From NCBI GenBank assembly GCA_023101885.1, contig JALPQD010000076.1, positions 1,568,397 through 1,632,396 of the forward strand: DNA of 64,000 nt, given 5' to 3'. The notes beneath the pieces are model-generated. The model was not told where the DNA came from, searched no databases, and saw only the letters and a program-made list of their open reading frames with translations. Source of the DNA: Typhlomys cinereus. Its lineage: Eukaryota > Chordata > Mammalia > Rodentia > Platacanthomyidae. Below are positions 1 through 10,179 of the stretch, one piece after another; position 1 is the first letter of the stretch; each line of letters begins with the position of its first letter. Both the position numbers and the translations under genes were made by a program.

Positions 1-780
1 TGGGCGGTGGGTGAAAATTAGAATACAGGATAAGCAGCAGCCCCACAGGCTTTAGAGGCTGGGGGAGGAGCAGAGAACAGGGTTGAGCCGCACATGGTGG
101 GGTGCATAATTAACTGGCACCCAGAGAACAATGCTGTGAGGAAGTTTGAAAGGGGGGAGGGGGACGAAAAGAGAAAGGAAGCGTTTGCTAGGAAAGGTTG
201 GGAAGAAATGAAAACGGTGAAATCCCTGTACTCTCCAAGTGTGTGATAAAGAGCCAAGAACTAATAGCACAGGAGGGACGAGAGGAGTCAGAAAACACTA
301 GGCGACAAAAGAGGAGGCGAGGCGAGGAGAAAACCACCGGGATCGCGTGGATGTGACTCTGAGAAGCCCAGGTAGCAAGTGTGAATACATTCAAATTATT
401 GTATATATCGCTACCATGACCCAACACTGGACAGTAAACCATCTTAAAAGGCAGAGGTTTTGCTCGCTTGCCTGCCTGCCTGCCCTTGGTTTGGGCTTAG
501 AAGAAGGCTTTTCTTTCCCTGCCCTAGAAGAAATTTGTTCGGGTTCCCTAACTTCACACAGACCGCTGGGTGTCCCCGCCAGCACAGGTCACCTGAATTT
601 CCCCCTGACGCCGGCCGCAGCGCTACCTTCCTGGGACTGGCAGGCATAACGTTTCCCACATCCTGAACAGAAAAGGGGCCAAACCAACTCTGCCAACTCA
701 CTGTCTCCAAGTAAGTGATGACAAACTCCGAGTCCTAAAGTCTTTTGGAACGTGTCCCTAAGTAGAGACCCAGGCAGAAG
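1..780. other. Unique flank left of the CpG island, no gene recognised
   Basis: No repeat family and no coding exon is recognised here. It would be the start of intron 1 of the proposed leftward gene. A strong consensus splice donor (CAA|GTAAGTG, GT at 711-712) is visible on the plus strand, so a short divergent plus-strand transcript starting near 600 is possible. No supporting exon structure can be seen. Confidence 0.4.
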
Positions 781-877
781 CTTGCTTTCTAAGCCAAGTG
801 TTCCAACCGCATCCCGGCCAATTTGGATACGTCGCCGCCCAAGAAAGGGAACTTCGGAGAGGCCACTGGCTACTAAC

Positions 878-1060
878 CTTTGTCCATCGTCCAGGCGCAA
901 CCCCGCAGCCGGCCCCGCGAGCAGGGAGCGACGGGTAGAGTTTCAGAGTAAATCCCTGACCGAGCCGGCTGAAAAACCGACCAGCAAAGCACCACTCGTG
1001 CGCCCTCTCCGGGCCGCGCAGCCGGGCGAGTCCAGCGCACCCAGCAACCACTGCCAGGCA
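878..1060 (-). other. Putative alternative first exon (variant B), minus strand
   Basis: A second minus-strand donor, ACAAAG|GTTAGTAG, has its last exon base at 878, about 350 bp downstream of variant A and within the same island. Two donors in one island are typical of alternative non-coding first exons. The 5' boundary is not visible, and 1060 is only an outer guess. It could instead be an internal exon that joins variant A. Confidence 0.3.
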
Positions 1061-1223
1061 GCGCGCACATGCAACCGTCCAACAGGTGGGCAGCTCCGGC
1101 GGACCCCCACGAACGGTTGGGAGCCGGACACTCTCAGATCACGAAAGTCCCCGGGGGCTCAGTTCTCTACGGCGCCCGCCCTACATCCCGCACCTCATCG
1201 GCCAGATCCGCGCGTAGCCTTAC

Positions 1224-1400
1224 CTCGAAGGTACCCACTCGACCGAAGCTCCAAAACTGGTGTATCCAAGACGCTCCTGGACCCCAGAGCAGGTTCCAGC
1301 GTTGATCCAGCCCTGAGCTCGCCAGGTTCTGTGCGTCGGGGCCTCAGGGTAGGCGGCGGGCTGCACCGCCCCTGCTGAAAGCGCGAGCAGATTCTACCCG
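1224..1400 (-). other. Putative non-coding first exon (variant A), minus strand
   Basis: On the minus strand the sequence ends with CTTCGAG followed by GTAAGGC, a near-consensus splice donor; the last exon base is 1224. The exon lies in the CpG-island core, so its 5' end, set here arbitrarily near 1400, is a guess at the transcription start. No convincing ATG-initiated frame is seen, so this would be 5' UTR, with the coding exons beyond position 1. The splice donor and island position are seen directly; the use of this exon is inference. Confidence 0.4.
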
Positions 1401-1428
1401 CCCGCGCGCTGCCGCTGGTTCCCCGGGG

Positions 1429-1680
1429 CCACGCCCCCGAGCCAACTGAAGGGGGGGCTAGCAACCCGAGGCCACACCCCGAGTTCATGTTACCCTAGGC
1501 CACTCCTCCACCTACCTTTTCTCCTCCCCGATCACACCCCCCAGCTGTGATCAGGGCCAGATCCCTTAGACCACGCCCTTGGTTTAGGACCACGTCCTCA
1601 CCCTAGCTTCTACTCAGGCCACGCCCCGACTCCACTGCCTTCTATCCTTCTGGCTCCTCCCTTTTCCCCAGCCACACCCC
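1429..1680. promoter_or_regulatory. Array of CACCC/KLF-SP type boxes
   Basis: CCACGCCC or CCACACCCC motifs recur at 1429, 1472, 1532, 1571, 1590 (CCACGTCC) and 1619 and 1672, at spacings of about 20-60 bp. On the minus strand they read GGGCGTGG or GGGGTGTGG, the binding site of KLF/SP zinc-finger factors. They lie immediately upstream of the proposed leftward start sites. The flanks of the motifs resemble each other weakly, so this could be a decayed tandem repeat. Factor binding is inferred from motif knowledge. Confidence 0.5.
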
Positions 1681-1689
1681 TGGCATCTT

Positions 1690-2600
1690 TTCCCCCTCAT
1701 CCTCAGGTTATGCCTCTTGTGCCTCTCAGTCGCTCCACCCCAAGCCACACTTCTCCCGTCCCAGCTCATCCTCCTTATTTGCTTTTCACCCACTTCCCAG
1801 AAGATTATCCCCTGCTACGTCAGGGACCGCTCTCCCATACCAGCCACCCCAGCCACTCTGAGTACCCCATTCACAGATCGCCCCCGCCCAACTAGCTCTT
1901 CCCCTACTCCGGAGCTTTTAATTCCCAGGCCCTCCTAGAGTGTGAGCCGCTGCATCGCCTAGGCAACCTCCCAGACGCCCACTGCCCCACCTCCGCCTGT
2001 GGTGGTGCTTGCAATGCGCACACTTGCTTTCTGAGCCAAGGGAAATCCAAGGTTATACTTCAACCTACGGGTTTCCCCACGTGGATGAATTGTTACTGTG
2101 ATTTCAAAATACTACCACCTTTCTTTGTTGGCTTAACTAAAACCACAGAAAAGAAGCAACCATTCTGTGCCAGGATCTGTGATTATTTCTATGCAACTTA
2201 TAGTGTGCTCCTTTAATAAAGTGTAGCTTTTGTAGATGATTCCTTTAAGTGGTTACCATGCGCCAGCATGGTTATTATAAACATGCATGCCTTTATAACT
2301 GAAGAACAATCACTGTTTCAGACAAAAGGACATGTAAACATATACTACCCAATGAAAATCAAATTAATTTTATATATGCTTTTAAATATTGAAGACACTA
2401 TGCATGGTTATGTAATGGTTTGTGTCATTATGCATCTGTCAAAACCCATGGCACAAATATGGTACTTAACCTTTTAATGGCATGAGTGCTAGTTTTAAGT
2501 GTATGCTCATCATCTGTACCAAACATACGCACCAGCGTTACAAAGCTAACAGCTCACACAGCTGTGGGTAGGAAGGGCACACACACACAAGTGTCCTTTT
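1690..2600. other. Pyrimidine-rich then AT-rich non-coding DNA
   Basis: From 1690 to 2000 the plus strand is C/T-rich promoter-flank sequence. After 2050 it becomes AT-rich. No gene, splice structure or recognisable repeat is seen. Confidence 0.4.
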
Positions 2601-2615
2601 GTAAACATATAGATG

Positions 2616-2618
<3 letters not shown>

Positions 2619-2649
<31 letters not shown>
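2619..2649. repeat. (CA)n microsatellite
   Basis: About 15 perfect CA units are directly visible. It lies ~170 bp from the minus-strand SINE that ends at 2964. Confidence 0.95.
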
Positions 2650-2652
<3 letters not shown>

Positions 2653-2815
2653 CCCGGTACTAATTGTAGCATCACTAGGAAGTAAAAATATAGGCAAATT
2701 TTTTGAATTATAGTAAAATTTTCTCGTTTAACAATAAGCATGTATATTTAAAGCAGAAAAATATTGCAAAACATTAAGCCTCAGAAAATTTTAGCAACAA
2801 TATAAAAGGCTTTGA

Positions 2816-2964
2816 TTTTGGATTTCCCAGGCTCAGTCTTCCAGAGCTGGAAGTAAAAGCTGCCACCGTTTCAACCTGGCATTTTTATGTGAGATTAGGG
2901 ATCTGAACTCAGATCCTTTTACTTGCAAGGCAGAATCTTAACCTCTAAGCCATCTCTCCAGCGC
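2816..2964 (-). repeat. B2-headed SINE, 3'-truncated copy
   Basis: Read on the minus strand it begins with the tRNA-derived promoter region (GCTGGAGAGATGGCTTAGAG, then a GATCTGAGTTCAGAT B-box-like segment). It continues into the same body seen in the 7.7-kb and 26.8-kb copies (TGGAAGACTGAGCCTGGGAAATCC). The CA tail is missing. Confidence 0.8.
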
Positions 2965-3164
2965 ATGCTTCATGTGTTACATTTACATAACTTTACATAA
3001 GTGTAACAAAGTCTTCATGAATCAGTCACAAATGAAATCTATTTTAGTATTGCTAAAGTAAAAATGTTTTTATTACTTCTTTAGAATTAGAGAAAATCTG
3101 AGGGAGCAGATTTTTTCTGTTTTTCTTTTTTTAAAAAAATCTGCTTCCAAAAGTTGTTTCCAAC

Positions 3165-3345
3165 TGTTTCTCAAATAAATGGATGTCTGCGCTTGACACT
3201 CTACCTCCCTAACACCTTATGTGACCCTGGACAAAGCTCTTTATCTTGCCAAGTTCAGCTTCCTCTTTGGTGTATACCTGAGAGTGGAACCTCACTCTCT
3301 GAATTAATCAGAGAATTAAAACTCCAGCCTAAGTTATGGGCTTAT
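3165..3345 (+). repeat. MIR-like tRNA SINE remnant
   Basis: It contains the MIR core-like string TTATGTGACCCTGGACAAAG followed by a degraded tail. An ancient mammalian-wide repeat; boundaries are approximate. Confidence 0.45.
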
Positions 3346-3504
3346 TGGCATTTTAATTTTTTTTATTTATCCAACTGTGCGTATATGCATGTGTGCACGT
3401 GTGTGTATATGTATGTGTGTGTAGAACCACGGACGAATTAGGGAACCACCATGGACCGCCTCTGCCTCCACCTCCTCCTTGTTTACTCTGCCCCGGGATT
3501 CACA

Positions 3505-3625
3505 GGCTCCGCCCTACCAGGACCGTGATCATTTTCAATTTATGGATAGGGAAATGGAGTTCAGAGAGGTTGAACGAATGGCCTGAGGTCAGAGGCTGCC
3601 AGCACTTGGCCTCCTGATCTGGCTC
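3505..3625 (-). repeat. MIR remnant
   Basis: The reverse complement matches the MIR pattern of CTCAGTTTCC-type followed by TTAACCTCTCTG-type sequence. Directly visible here in sense: GGGAAATGGAGTTCAGAGAG. Strongly diverged. Confidence 0.5.
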
Positions 3626-3629
3626 AGAA

Positions 3630-4600
3630 ACAACTGAAGGAAGTCACGCTGCTATAAACTTCCCCCACCCACCCGCCCACCCCATGGTTCAGGAGTCCAA
3701 TGCTCTACTCAGCCCCCTAAAAGTCCTCTCCTACCTCCCAGTAGAGAAGAGGTTTCTTAGAAGGGACCAGGGAGAAAAAGAAACTTCTTCACTTTTTAGG
3801 TCTCTCTCATCCAGAACTTTCTACTTCTTCCAAATACATCACACCGCCTGCTTTTCACCACCTCCCAATCAAAGTGTGATGCTACGAGTTTGTCAAGGGA
3901 CTGATCTGCTGGCTCATCAGAGCCCTTACGACTGAATCATCTCTAGAAATGGGATCACAGATGCTCCAGAGCTGGGCTGTATTAATCCCTCCATCGAGGG
4001 TGGTCTGCCAGAAGTGTGCAGAAGGAGCAGCTGCTGAGTGCACACCTGGGTCGGCTCTATTTGCGAAACCCACCACTTTCTAAAGACCTCCTCAAGTTCA
4101 GGACTAACCCCTTCCCTGACTTCTCAGGCCCTGATACTCAAAGGCCTGAAATACACCTGTTTTAGCACCAAACAATCATGAGCTCTTTGGAGGAAGTATT
4201 AAAAAAAAAACTTACTTACTTTGGGATCTCCATAAAATTAGGTTCATAGTAAGTAACTAGGTATTAAAAATAATAATATTAATGCACTATAAGTTACTTG
4301 AATAGGTTTTAAAGCATATTTCATGAAGAATGCTATAGATAAGAGATAATAAATAAATAAATACACTTCCTGAAATCAGGGCTGTAACTGATCAAGGAAT
4401 GTTGCCAGTTCTTATAGTTAGTTTTTTATGTCTCATGTTAAACAATAGTTTCTCTTAACTCCAAAATTTTGGACAAACACTCAGTAAGTTTCGTAGTCTA
4501 TGAAATATAACTTGAGATGGATCGAATGACCTATTCTGAGTTTTACCCTTCCCAAACTCTTCCATTTAACGTGGATTCTTGTTTTGTTTTGCATTCATGT
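3630..4600. other. Unique non-coding stretch
   Basis: No gene or clear repeat is seen. It includes AT-rich DNA around 4200-4360. Confidence 0.4.
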
Positions 4601-4605
4601 GGATG

Positions 4606-4846
4606 TGGGTGTGTGTATACAAGAGAACGCTTGAGTGTATATGCCTGTGGTGGTCCAAGGGTGACATTCGGAATCATCCTGGATTGCTCTACCTCCTTAT
4701 GGCTTTGTTTTGAGGTTTCCCAGGTTCCAACTTCGAGGACCAGAATTACAGAGCCTCACTATTCCAACCCAGCATGTTTATGTAGGATCTGGCAATTCGA
4801 ACTCAGGACTTTTTGCTAGCAAGACACAGGCTGAACCATCTCCTGA
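4606..4846 (-). repeat. B2-headed SINE, diverged full-length copy
   Basis: The GT-rich left end is the reversed CA tail. The middle shows GTGACATTCGGAATCATCCTGGATTG-like body sequence (minus-strand sense: AATCCAGGATGATTCC). The right end holds the degraded promoter head. Same family as 7715-8004. Confidence 0.75.
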
Positions 4847-5379
4847 GTACAGATTATTGTTGTTTGGAATTTTTTTTCCCTCTTCTACTTTGAAACTGCA
4901 GAAGAAGGAACAGTAGAGATTTTGATGAGTTGCTACAAGTAGCCTTGAATACCAGGGAACAAAAAAAGGAGACAACTACATGATGAGTAATCCTAAAGCA
5001 AAGGTCAAGGGCCACAAATTAGGATATCCACCAAGGAGCATTCACAGCAATCCCTGGGTCTGGGTTGCAGGGATGGTGAGCAGGTGACATGTGAGGAAAG
5101 TAAACCATATCATGGAGTTGTGCTCTTGGAGTATAAATACGGCATGGCAGAGGCATACATCTGAACCAGGTCCGTTCCACCCGTCCGGAGAAACTCCTTG
5201 GCGCCTGTACCTTCTAGATTTTACTACACTGAGGTGTGCCAACTGCTCCCTGACCGTGTTTCAAAATGAAACTGCTAATGTTTACAGGTAATAAAACTGG
5301 AATGACTTGTCTCTGCGGTGGAAGCCAGCATCCCTGATCCAGAGTAGTCAGTAGGCTTTACCTACTACTTTAGTTACTT

Positions 5380-5610
5380 CTCTGGACGTTAGACCAAGTA
5401 CCTGACAGGAAGCAATATGAGGTTGGAAGGATTTACTTGGACTCACAGTTTTGAGGGAACACGGTCCCTCATGGTGGGGAGGGCATCTCAGGAGTCTGTG
5501 GACGCATTTGTCTGATCAGGAAGCAGAAAGATGAATGTGGGCGCTTGTCTCCATTTCTCCTTCTTCCTTCTTACTGGGCCCCAGACTATGGGATGGTGCC
5601 AACCACATTC
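5380..5610 (+). repeat. Old interspersed repeat of the 'ACAAAATACC' type
   Basis: Shows the pattern of AGTACCTGACAGGAAGCAA, then GATTTACTTGGACTCACAG, then GGGGAGGGCATCTCAGGAG. This matches five other copies in the window (15965, 23495, 31185, 33340, 38830). I cannot assign a formal family name. Confidence 0.4.
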
Positions 5611-5871
5611 AGGTGGGTCTTCCCTCCACGGTTAATCTTCTCGGGGAACACCCTCACAGAGGAGAAACCAACTGTGTGCCTCCCGGGTAGTTTGAATCCA
5701 GTCAGGTTGGCAATGAACATTAATTATCACCTTGCTTTATTTAGTCTTCAGCATAGTTTAAGTACTATGTGACTGAAAGCAAAATACTTTATTTCTCTTA
5801 GCCTTGGAGGCTTAAGGTTTTTTTTATTAATAACATAAATGTTATGAAACACACAATTCTTATAGCTAGAT

Positions 5872-5873
<2 letters not shown>

Positions 5874-5924
<51 letters not shown>

Positions 5925-6161
5925 TATCTGAGGGTACTGTGTGTCCCTGTGGAAGACCAAGAGTGATTTTGAGAACCATCCTGACTTGCTTCTACCTTCT
6001 TTTTGCTTTGCTCTGAGATTTTCCAAGCTTCGCCCACCAAGACCCAGAAGGGCAGGCCACCACTGTTTCCACTTGGTGTTTTATGTGGGATCTCGGATCA
6101 GAACTCAGGACCTTCTGCTTGTGTGGCAGACTCTTAACCCCTGAGCCATGTCTCCAGCCCA
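5874..6161 (-). repeat. B2-headed SINE with (GT)n tail
   Basis: A (GT)n run at 5874-5917 is the reversed CA tail. It is followed by the body (GGAAGACCAAGAGTGATTTT) and ends with the head (CTGAGCCATGTCTCCAGCCC). Length about 288 bp. The longer reading frames across it are dipeptide artefacts of the GT run. Confidence 0.9.
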
Positions 6162-6703
6162 GAGGCTGAGGACTCTCGAGGGGATTCTGGTCTCTTACCA
6201 TAGCTGACACTGGAACCAAGACAACTGAGCTCCAGACTCCGCCCTTCCACAGACCTGCCCCTCCATAACAGGCATTGAACTGAAGCAGAAGCAGAAACAC
6301 AGAATGAAAGGCTAACTGTGGCCAAAGCAGCTACTAGCCAGCCCAGAGATGCAACACCACAAGTGGAGCTGAGAATAAACAAGCAGAGCTGGGACGGTGT
6401 CTCAATGCTAGGGCCCCCCCCCCAGCATGTACAAAGGCCCTGGATGGAGAGGGGGCAGAAGAATAAACAAATAGAAATACCAAGGAAAGCAGGTAAAAAA
6501 GCTATTAGAATTGAAAGATAAGCCATGAGCAACTACACAAAATAACTTATTCAATTCTGAAAAAAAACCTGGAGTTGCACATGGATCTGTGCACATCTCA
6601 AAATATTTGTCTTGAAACCCGACTCAAGTTCCAGCCATACCTATGGCTGTTTTCTCCTTTCTTCCTAATCCTTCGCTTTCCCCTCTTCCTCCCCCTCTTT
6701 TCT

Positions 6704-6873
6704 CATTTATTTATCTCATGGTGGAAGGGATACACACTCTTGTCACTAGGCATGTGAAGAACAATTTGTGGCAGTTGGTTCTTTCCTCCCATGGCACCGT
6801 GCAGGTTCCAGATCTAGGACTCACCAGCCTTGGTGGCAAGAGCCTTTACCCTAGTGAGCCATCTCACGGGCTC
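6704..6873 (-). repeat. B3-type SINE
   Basis: Minus-strand head GAGCCCGTGAGATGGCTCAC, then GGCAAGAGC-type body; the tail holds GTCACTAGG. The body CAGTTGGTTCTTTCCTCCCA is the B3 pattern rather than the B2-headed family common here. Confidence 0.65.
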
Positions 6874-7019
6874 ACAAAAGACCATTTTCATTTTTTGCAA
6901 ATCAATTGGTTAGGAGCCTTTACACCAGATTGTTACCAGTGATATTATCTAGGGCATGACTGCTAGCTGCCACTCAACCAGGATCTCAAGTTTCATGTCA
7001 GTATTAAACCACCTGACAG

Positions 7020-7075
7020 GAAAAGTTATTGGTAACTTGGGAAATAGAGTTATTGGTAACAATGGGAAACAGAGG
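7020..7075. repeat. Short local direct duplication
   Basis: AGTTATTGGTAAC occurs twice, 26 bp apart, each followed by a GGGAAA(T/C)AGAG-like string. A small tandem duplication. Confidence 0.6.
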
Positions 7076-7152
7076 CAGGGAATAGTTAAACAAATGGCTT
7101 TAGGTCCACACCTCGTGTCTCTGACAGAACTGGGACTGACAGCAACATCTAG

Positions 7153-7222
7153 AACCTGGATATAGTTCAGTGGTAGGGGCTTGTTCAGCATACACAAGAC
7201 CCCAAGCTTCATCCTCAACACC
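7153..7222 (+). repeat. ID element
   Basis: Matches the ID/BC1 tRNA-Ala-derived pattern: ATATAGTTCAGTGGTAGGGG (A box) and CAAGACCCCAAGCTTCATCC (B box region). There is no long A tail. Confidence 0.7.
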
Positions 7223-7637
7223 GTAAGTGGAACAAGCCAGCCAAAAGAGAGAACTGCCAGACTTGATAGGCAAGCCCCCCCCCCCATACACCTGGATACC
7301 TGTCTGCCAAAAGAAGCCCTTGCTATTTACAGCATGCGCTCCGGGAGCACACAGGGTCCAGGGGGCACAACCCGGACTCGGCTCCTGGAGATGCTCGACT
7401 TGAGGTGAGTCTCTTAGGCCATATCATTGAGTCTCACTATTGTCATATGCCAAGCAAGAATCAGATCTCCTCCCAGGATTACTGCAGGAATTAATTAAAA
7501 TACGAAGAGAACTCAGACAGGGACTTGTCAGCTCTATAGGGGGAGATCATTACCAGACTGATTTTAAGTGTCAACCTGGTTAAGGCATGATGCCTAGGGT
7601 TTAGTCAAGCACCAGTCTGTATATTGCTGGGAAGGTC

Positions 7638-7657
7638 TTTTTTTTTTTTTTTTTTTT
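7638..7657. repeat. Poly(T) tract
   Basis: 20 consecutive T residues, an orphan poly(A) tail in reverse or slippage product. Confidence 0.9.
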
Positions 7658-7714
7658 AAGATGTAATGAATAGTTAATACCACAAACTTTGAGTAAATCA
7701 GGCAAGTTTTTTTA

Positions 7715-7723
7715 AAAGATTTT

Positions 7724-7774
<51 letters not shown>

Positions 7775-8004
7775 GGTACCGTGTATCCTTGTGGAGGACC
7801 AAGAGTGACTTCAGTAATCATCCTGGATTGCTTCTACCTCCTTCTGGTTTTGCTCTGGGATTTCCCAGGCTCCACCCACCAGGGCCAGAAGTTCAGGCCG
7901 CCTTGGTTTCCATCTGGTATTTTTATGTAGGACCTGGGATCCAAACTCAGGACCTTCTGCTTGTGAGACAGAGTCTTAACCCCTGAGCCATCTCTCCAGC
8001 CCAA
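7715..8004 (-). repeat. B2-headed SINE, full length, with target-site duplication
   Basis: This is the best-preserved member in the window. Minus-strand order: tRNA-derived head (GGCTGGAGAGATGGCTCAG), a ~170-bp body with GCCTGGGAAATCCCAGAG, a GGTCCTCCACAAGGATACAC segment, a (CA)n run (GT at 7726-7771), AATAAAAT and TCTTTT. AATAAA plus a T-rich pol III terminator makes it a T+ SINE. It is flanked by CAGGCAAGTTTTTT at 7699-7712 and 8005-8018. The intact duplication and low decay imply a fairly recent insertion. Confidence 0.92.
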
Positions 8005-8160
8005 CAGGCAAGTTTTTTAATCATGTGGTCAGTACAGAGTCTTAAGAGCAAATGCTCACGTAGCCCAAAGAAGGATTTGGGCAAGTCTTGAAAATTAACA
8101 TTAACTCAGTCTCCAGCCTTGGGTCTGCACTACAAATTTTGGACTTGTCATTCCTCACAA

Positions 8161-8200
8161 TCTCTCTCTCTCTCTCTCTCTCTCTCCCCCCCCCTTTTTT
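8161..8200. repeat. (TC)n followed by C and T runs
   Basis: A perfect TC run over 8161-8186 followed by a C8 and T6 run. Confidence 0.9.
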
Positions 8201-8383
8201 CTGTACTTGTGTATAACATTTTATACTATGTGTATAGCATTAGTTCTATCTTATCTATATAAAGTTTCTGGGCCCTGCAGTGTGACCAAGTGGGCCCAGA
8301 ATTCTTCTATCCCCCCTCCCCCCAAGCCGTACTTCCAGTGTCTTCTTTGCATTGCCACTCTTGTGTCTTAGGTCCATCACTAA

Positions 8384-8810
8384 GTGTCATAGCTAGACAC
8401 AGGTGTCAACTTGACAGTTGAGGGTTTGAGCTCTGGGCACATTTGTAGAGAATTAGTGGTTGAATTAAGCCCAGAGCAAACATGCAGGAGATTGTCTAGC
8501 TGATGGTGAAGGCCCAGCCCATGGTGGATGGGACGAGGCCCTGGAATAAAATACAAGCATCTGGTTGAGAGAGTTGGCATCCTTCTATACACTTGGCCGG
8601 ACATGCTGGTCTGGCAAGTAAGGATTGTCCCTCTCTCAGCCATTATGTGGTGATGGTGTGGCCAGTTCCCTCGACCCTGGTGTTGGTGCCTGCTCTCCTG
8701 TCAAGCTGGACTGAGAACTGTAAAGGGACTGTCGTAAGGAATCAAACCCCTTGTTCCCTTAAGCTGTTTGATGGTCATTTATCAGCAACCATGAAGACGA
8801 ACTGCAACAC
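8384..8810 (+). repeat. ~430-bp interspersed repeat 'R430', copy a
   Basis: It starts at TGTCATAGCTAGACACAGG and ends at ACGAACTGCAACAC. It is highly similar to the reverse complement of 47623-48042 and clearly homologous to 9740-10170 (reversed) and 46541-46970. Its ends are weakly complementary (CTGT..AGTTA), as in a non-autonomous DNA transposon, but no transposase motif exists. The formal family name is unknown to me. Confidence 0.7.
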
Positions 8811-9739
8811 TAAATGAACTAAGGATTCCTTCCCTGGATGTACCAGGAACTCTTCAGCACTCTTGAAGTTACTTTAGAAAACTGGTCTCACGTCCACTCA
8901 GCAATTCAAGGCTGTTCTGTCTTAAAGCCTCAGGGTACACATTCCATTCTGCTGAGGAAGTAAGTATCCCTTGTCTTTCTTCCCATAGTCCCTTTAGGCT
9001 CACATGTTTATTTTCAGCACAAGATTTTTGGACTCCTGGTGCCTAGCATCACTCCTGGTATTAAGTGTGTGTTCAGTGCATAGTTATTGAATTAAAATGC
9101 CTGGAAAGGATGTGTTTACAGATGGGAGAGGTTTGTGAGTAATTACATCTGTAGTCATGTGAGTGGTAAGTGGCTGCATTGGAGTTCATGTCTAAGCTCT
9201 CCGCTCCAGATTCAGGATTCTGCCTACTGATATAGCAAGAGTTTGGGATGTCCTAAGGCAAGCATTAGGATTCCTGAGGAAGTGGTGGCTGCAAAGTCAA
9301 CAAACACCAAACCAGCAGAAATCATCTTTCTAGAGTTGCTCTGGGCTAAAAATGGACATCGAAATTCTCAGTAGCTGCAAAGGAAGGCCTGGACCAGAGG
9401 ACAGGTAAACTAGGAAGACATTTCCCAAACCTCTGACCACACCCATAGCAACACAGGAATTTCACTTCAGCCTCTTGCAGACACGTAACTGAGCATGAAT
9501 TAAAAGAGGTGATGCCGATTTCAATCACTACCAGCTTCTATTCAGCTGTGCTGTTCCATCTTGGTGGACACCCACTGACTTTTGGATCCACTGCCAGGAT
9601 CCCTCACACATTCAGAAGTCGGAAGAACTAAGCAATCAGGCAATGTGAAGTGATATGTTGGCACGACACAGATGGGTCTGGACAGGGCACCCCTTCTCTG
9701 TATGCCTCCACTTCTTCCTCAAACACTGACATTTAGTTC
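8811..9739. other. Unique spacer between two inverted R430 copies
   Basis: No gene is recognised. A MIR-like tail (TAAGTGTGTGTTCAGTGCAT, about 9045-9090) lies inside. There is no similarity to the spacer at 46971-47622. Confidence 0.4.
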
Positions 9740-10170
9740 CTGTTGCAGTTACTCTATAGTTGCCAATAAACTCATGACCAAACAGTTTAAGGGAACAAGG
9801 GGCTTGATTGTCCAATTACAGTTCCTTATCCAGCAGCTTGAAAGGAGAGTCCCATATCAACACCAAGGATGGAAGGAACTGGGCACACAGTATATCCATA
9901 GGACTGCTGAGAGAGGGACGATCCTCACTTGCCAGACCAGTATGTCTGGCCCGGTATACAGAAGGATGCCAATTTCCTTTCCCAACTCCCTCCATCTTAT
10001 TCATCTGCCCAGGGACTAGTCCCACCCATCATGGGCTGGACCTTGCCCATCAGCTAGACAATTTCCTTTAGGCTTGCTTGGAGTTTAATTCAACTATTAA
10101 TTCTTCACATTTGTGCCCACAGCTCAGTGCCTTCACTTGCCAAGTTGACACCAATATCTAACTATGACAG
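9740..10170 (-). repeat. ~430-bp interspersed repeat 'R430', copy b
   Basis: Reads from TGTTGCAGTTACTCTATAG to TAACTATGACAG. In reverse it aligns along its length with copy a, including the GGAACTGGGCACACAG and CAGCTAGACAATTTCC-type segments. Confidence 0.7.
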
Positions 10171-10179
10171 ATCTGTCCT

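Larger units (their letters stand above)
785..1485. promoter_or_regulatory. CpG island, probable TATA-less gene promoter
   Basis: About 700 bp of GC-rich sequence with dense unmethylated-type CpG content: roughly 6-8 CpG per 60 bases between 900 and 1260. The rest of the window has the usual depletion of about 0-1 per 60. There is no TATA box at an obvious place. GC-box and CACCC-box motifs lie at the right edge. This is the only CpG island in the window. Good minus-strand donors at both ends of the dense core suggest it drives a gene transcribed leftwards, out of the window. The gene itself cannot be named because no coding exon is included. Most of the long GC-rich reading frame across 752-1378 is expected from composition alone. 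Confidence 0.75.

Noticed and set aside
752..1378. 208-aa open frame across the CpG island
   Set aside because: GC-rich DNA has few stop codons. The frame has no domain-like composition and crosses the proposed splice donors in the opposite direction.
5748..8000. Open frames rich in Cys-Val or His-Thr repeats
   Set aside because: Direct translations of (GT)n/(CA)n runs plus SINE body; the same pattern recurs at 11.1, 37.6 and 55.7 kb.
8384..10170. A single autonomous transposon with 430-bp terminal inverted repeats
   Set aside because: The spacer has no transposase frame and shares nothing with the spacer of the second pair. It is kept only as a finding about arrangement.
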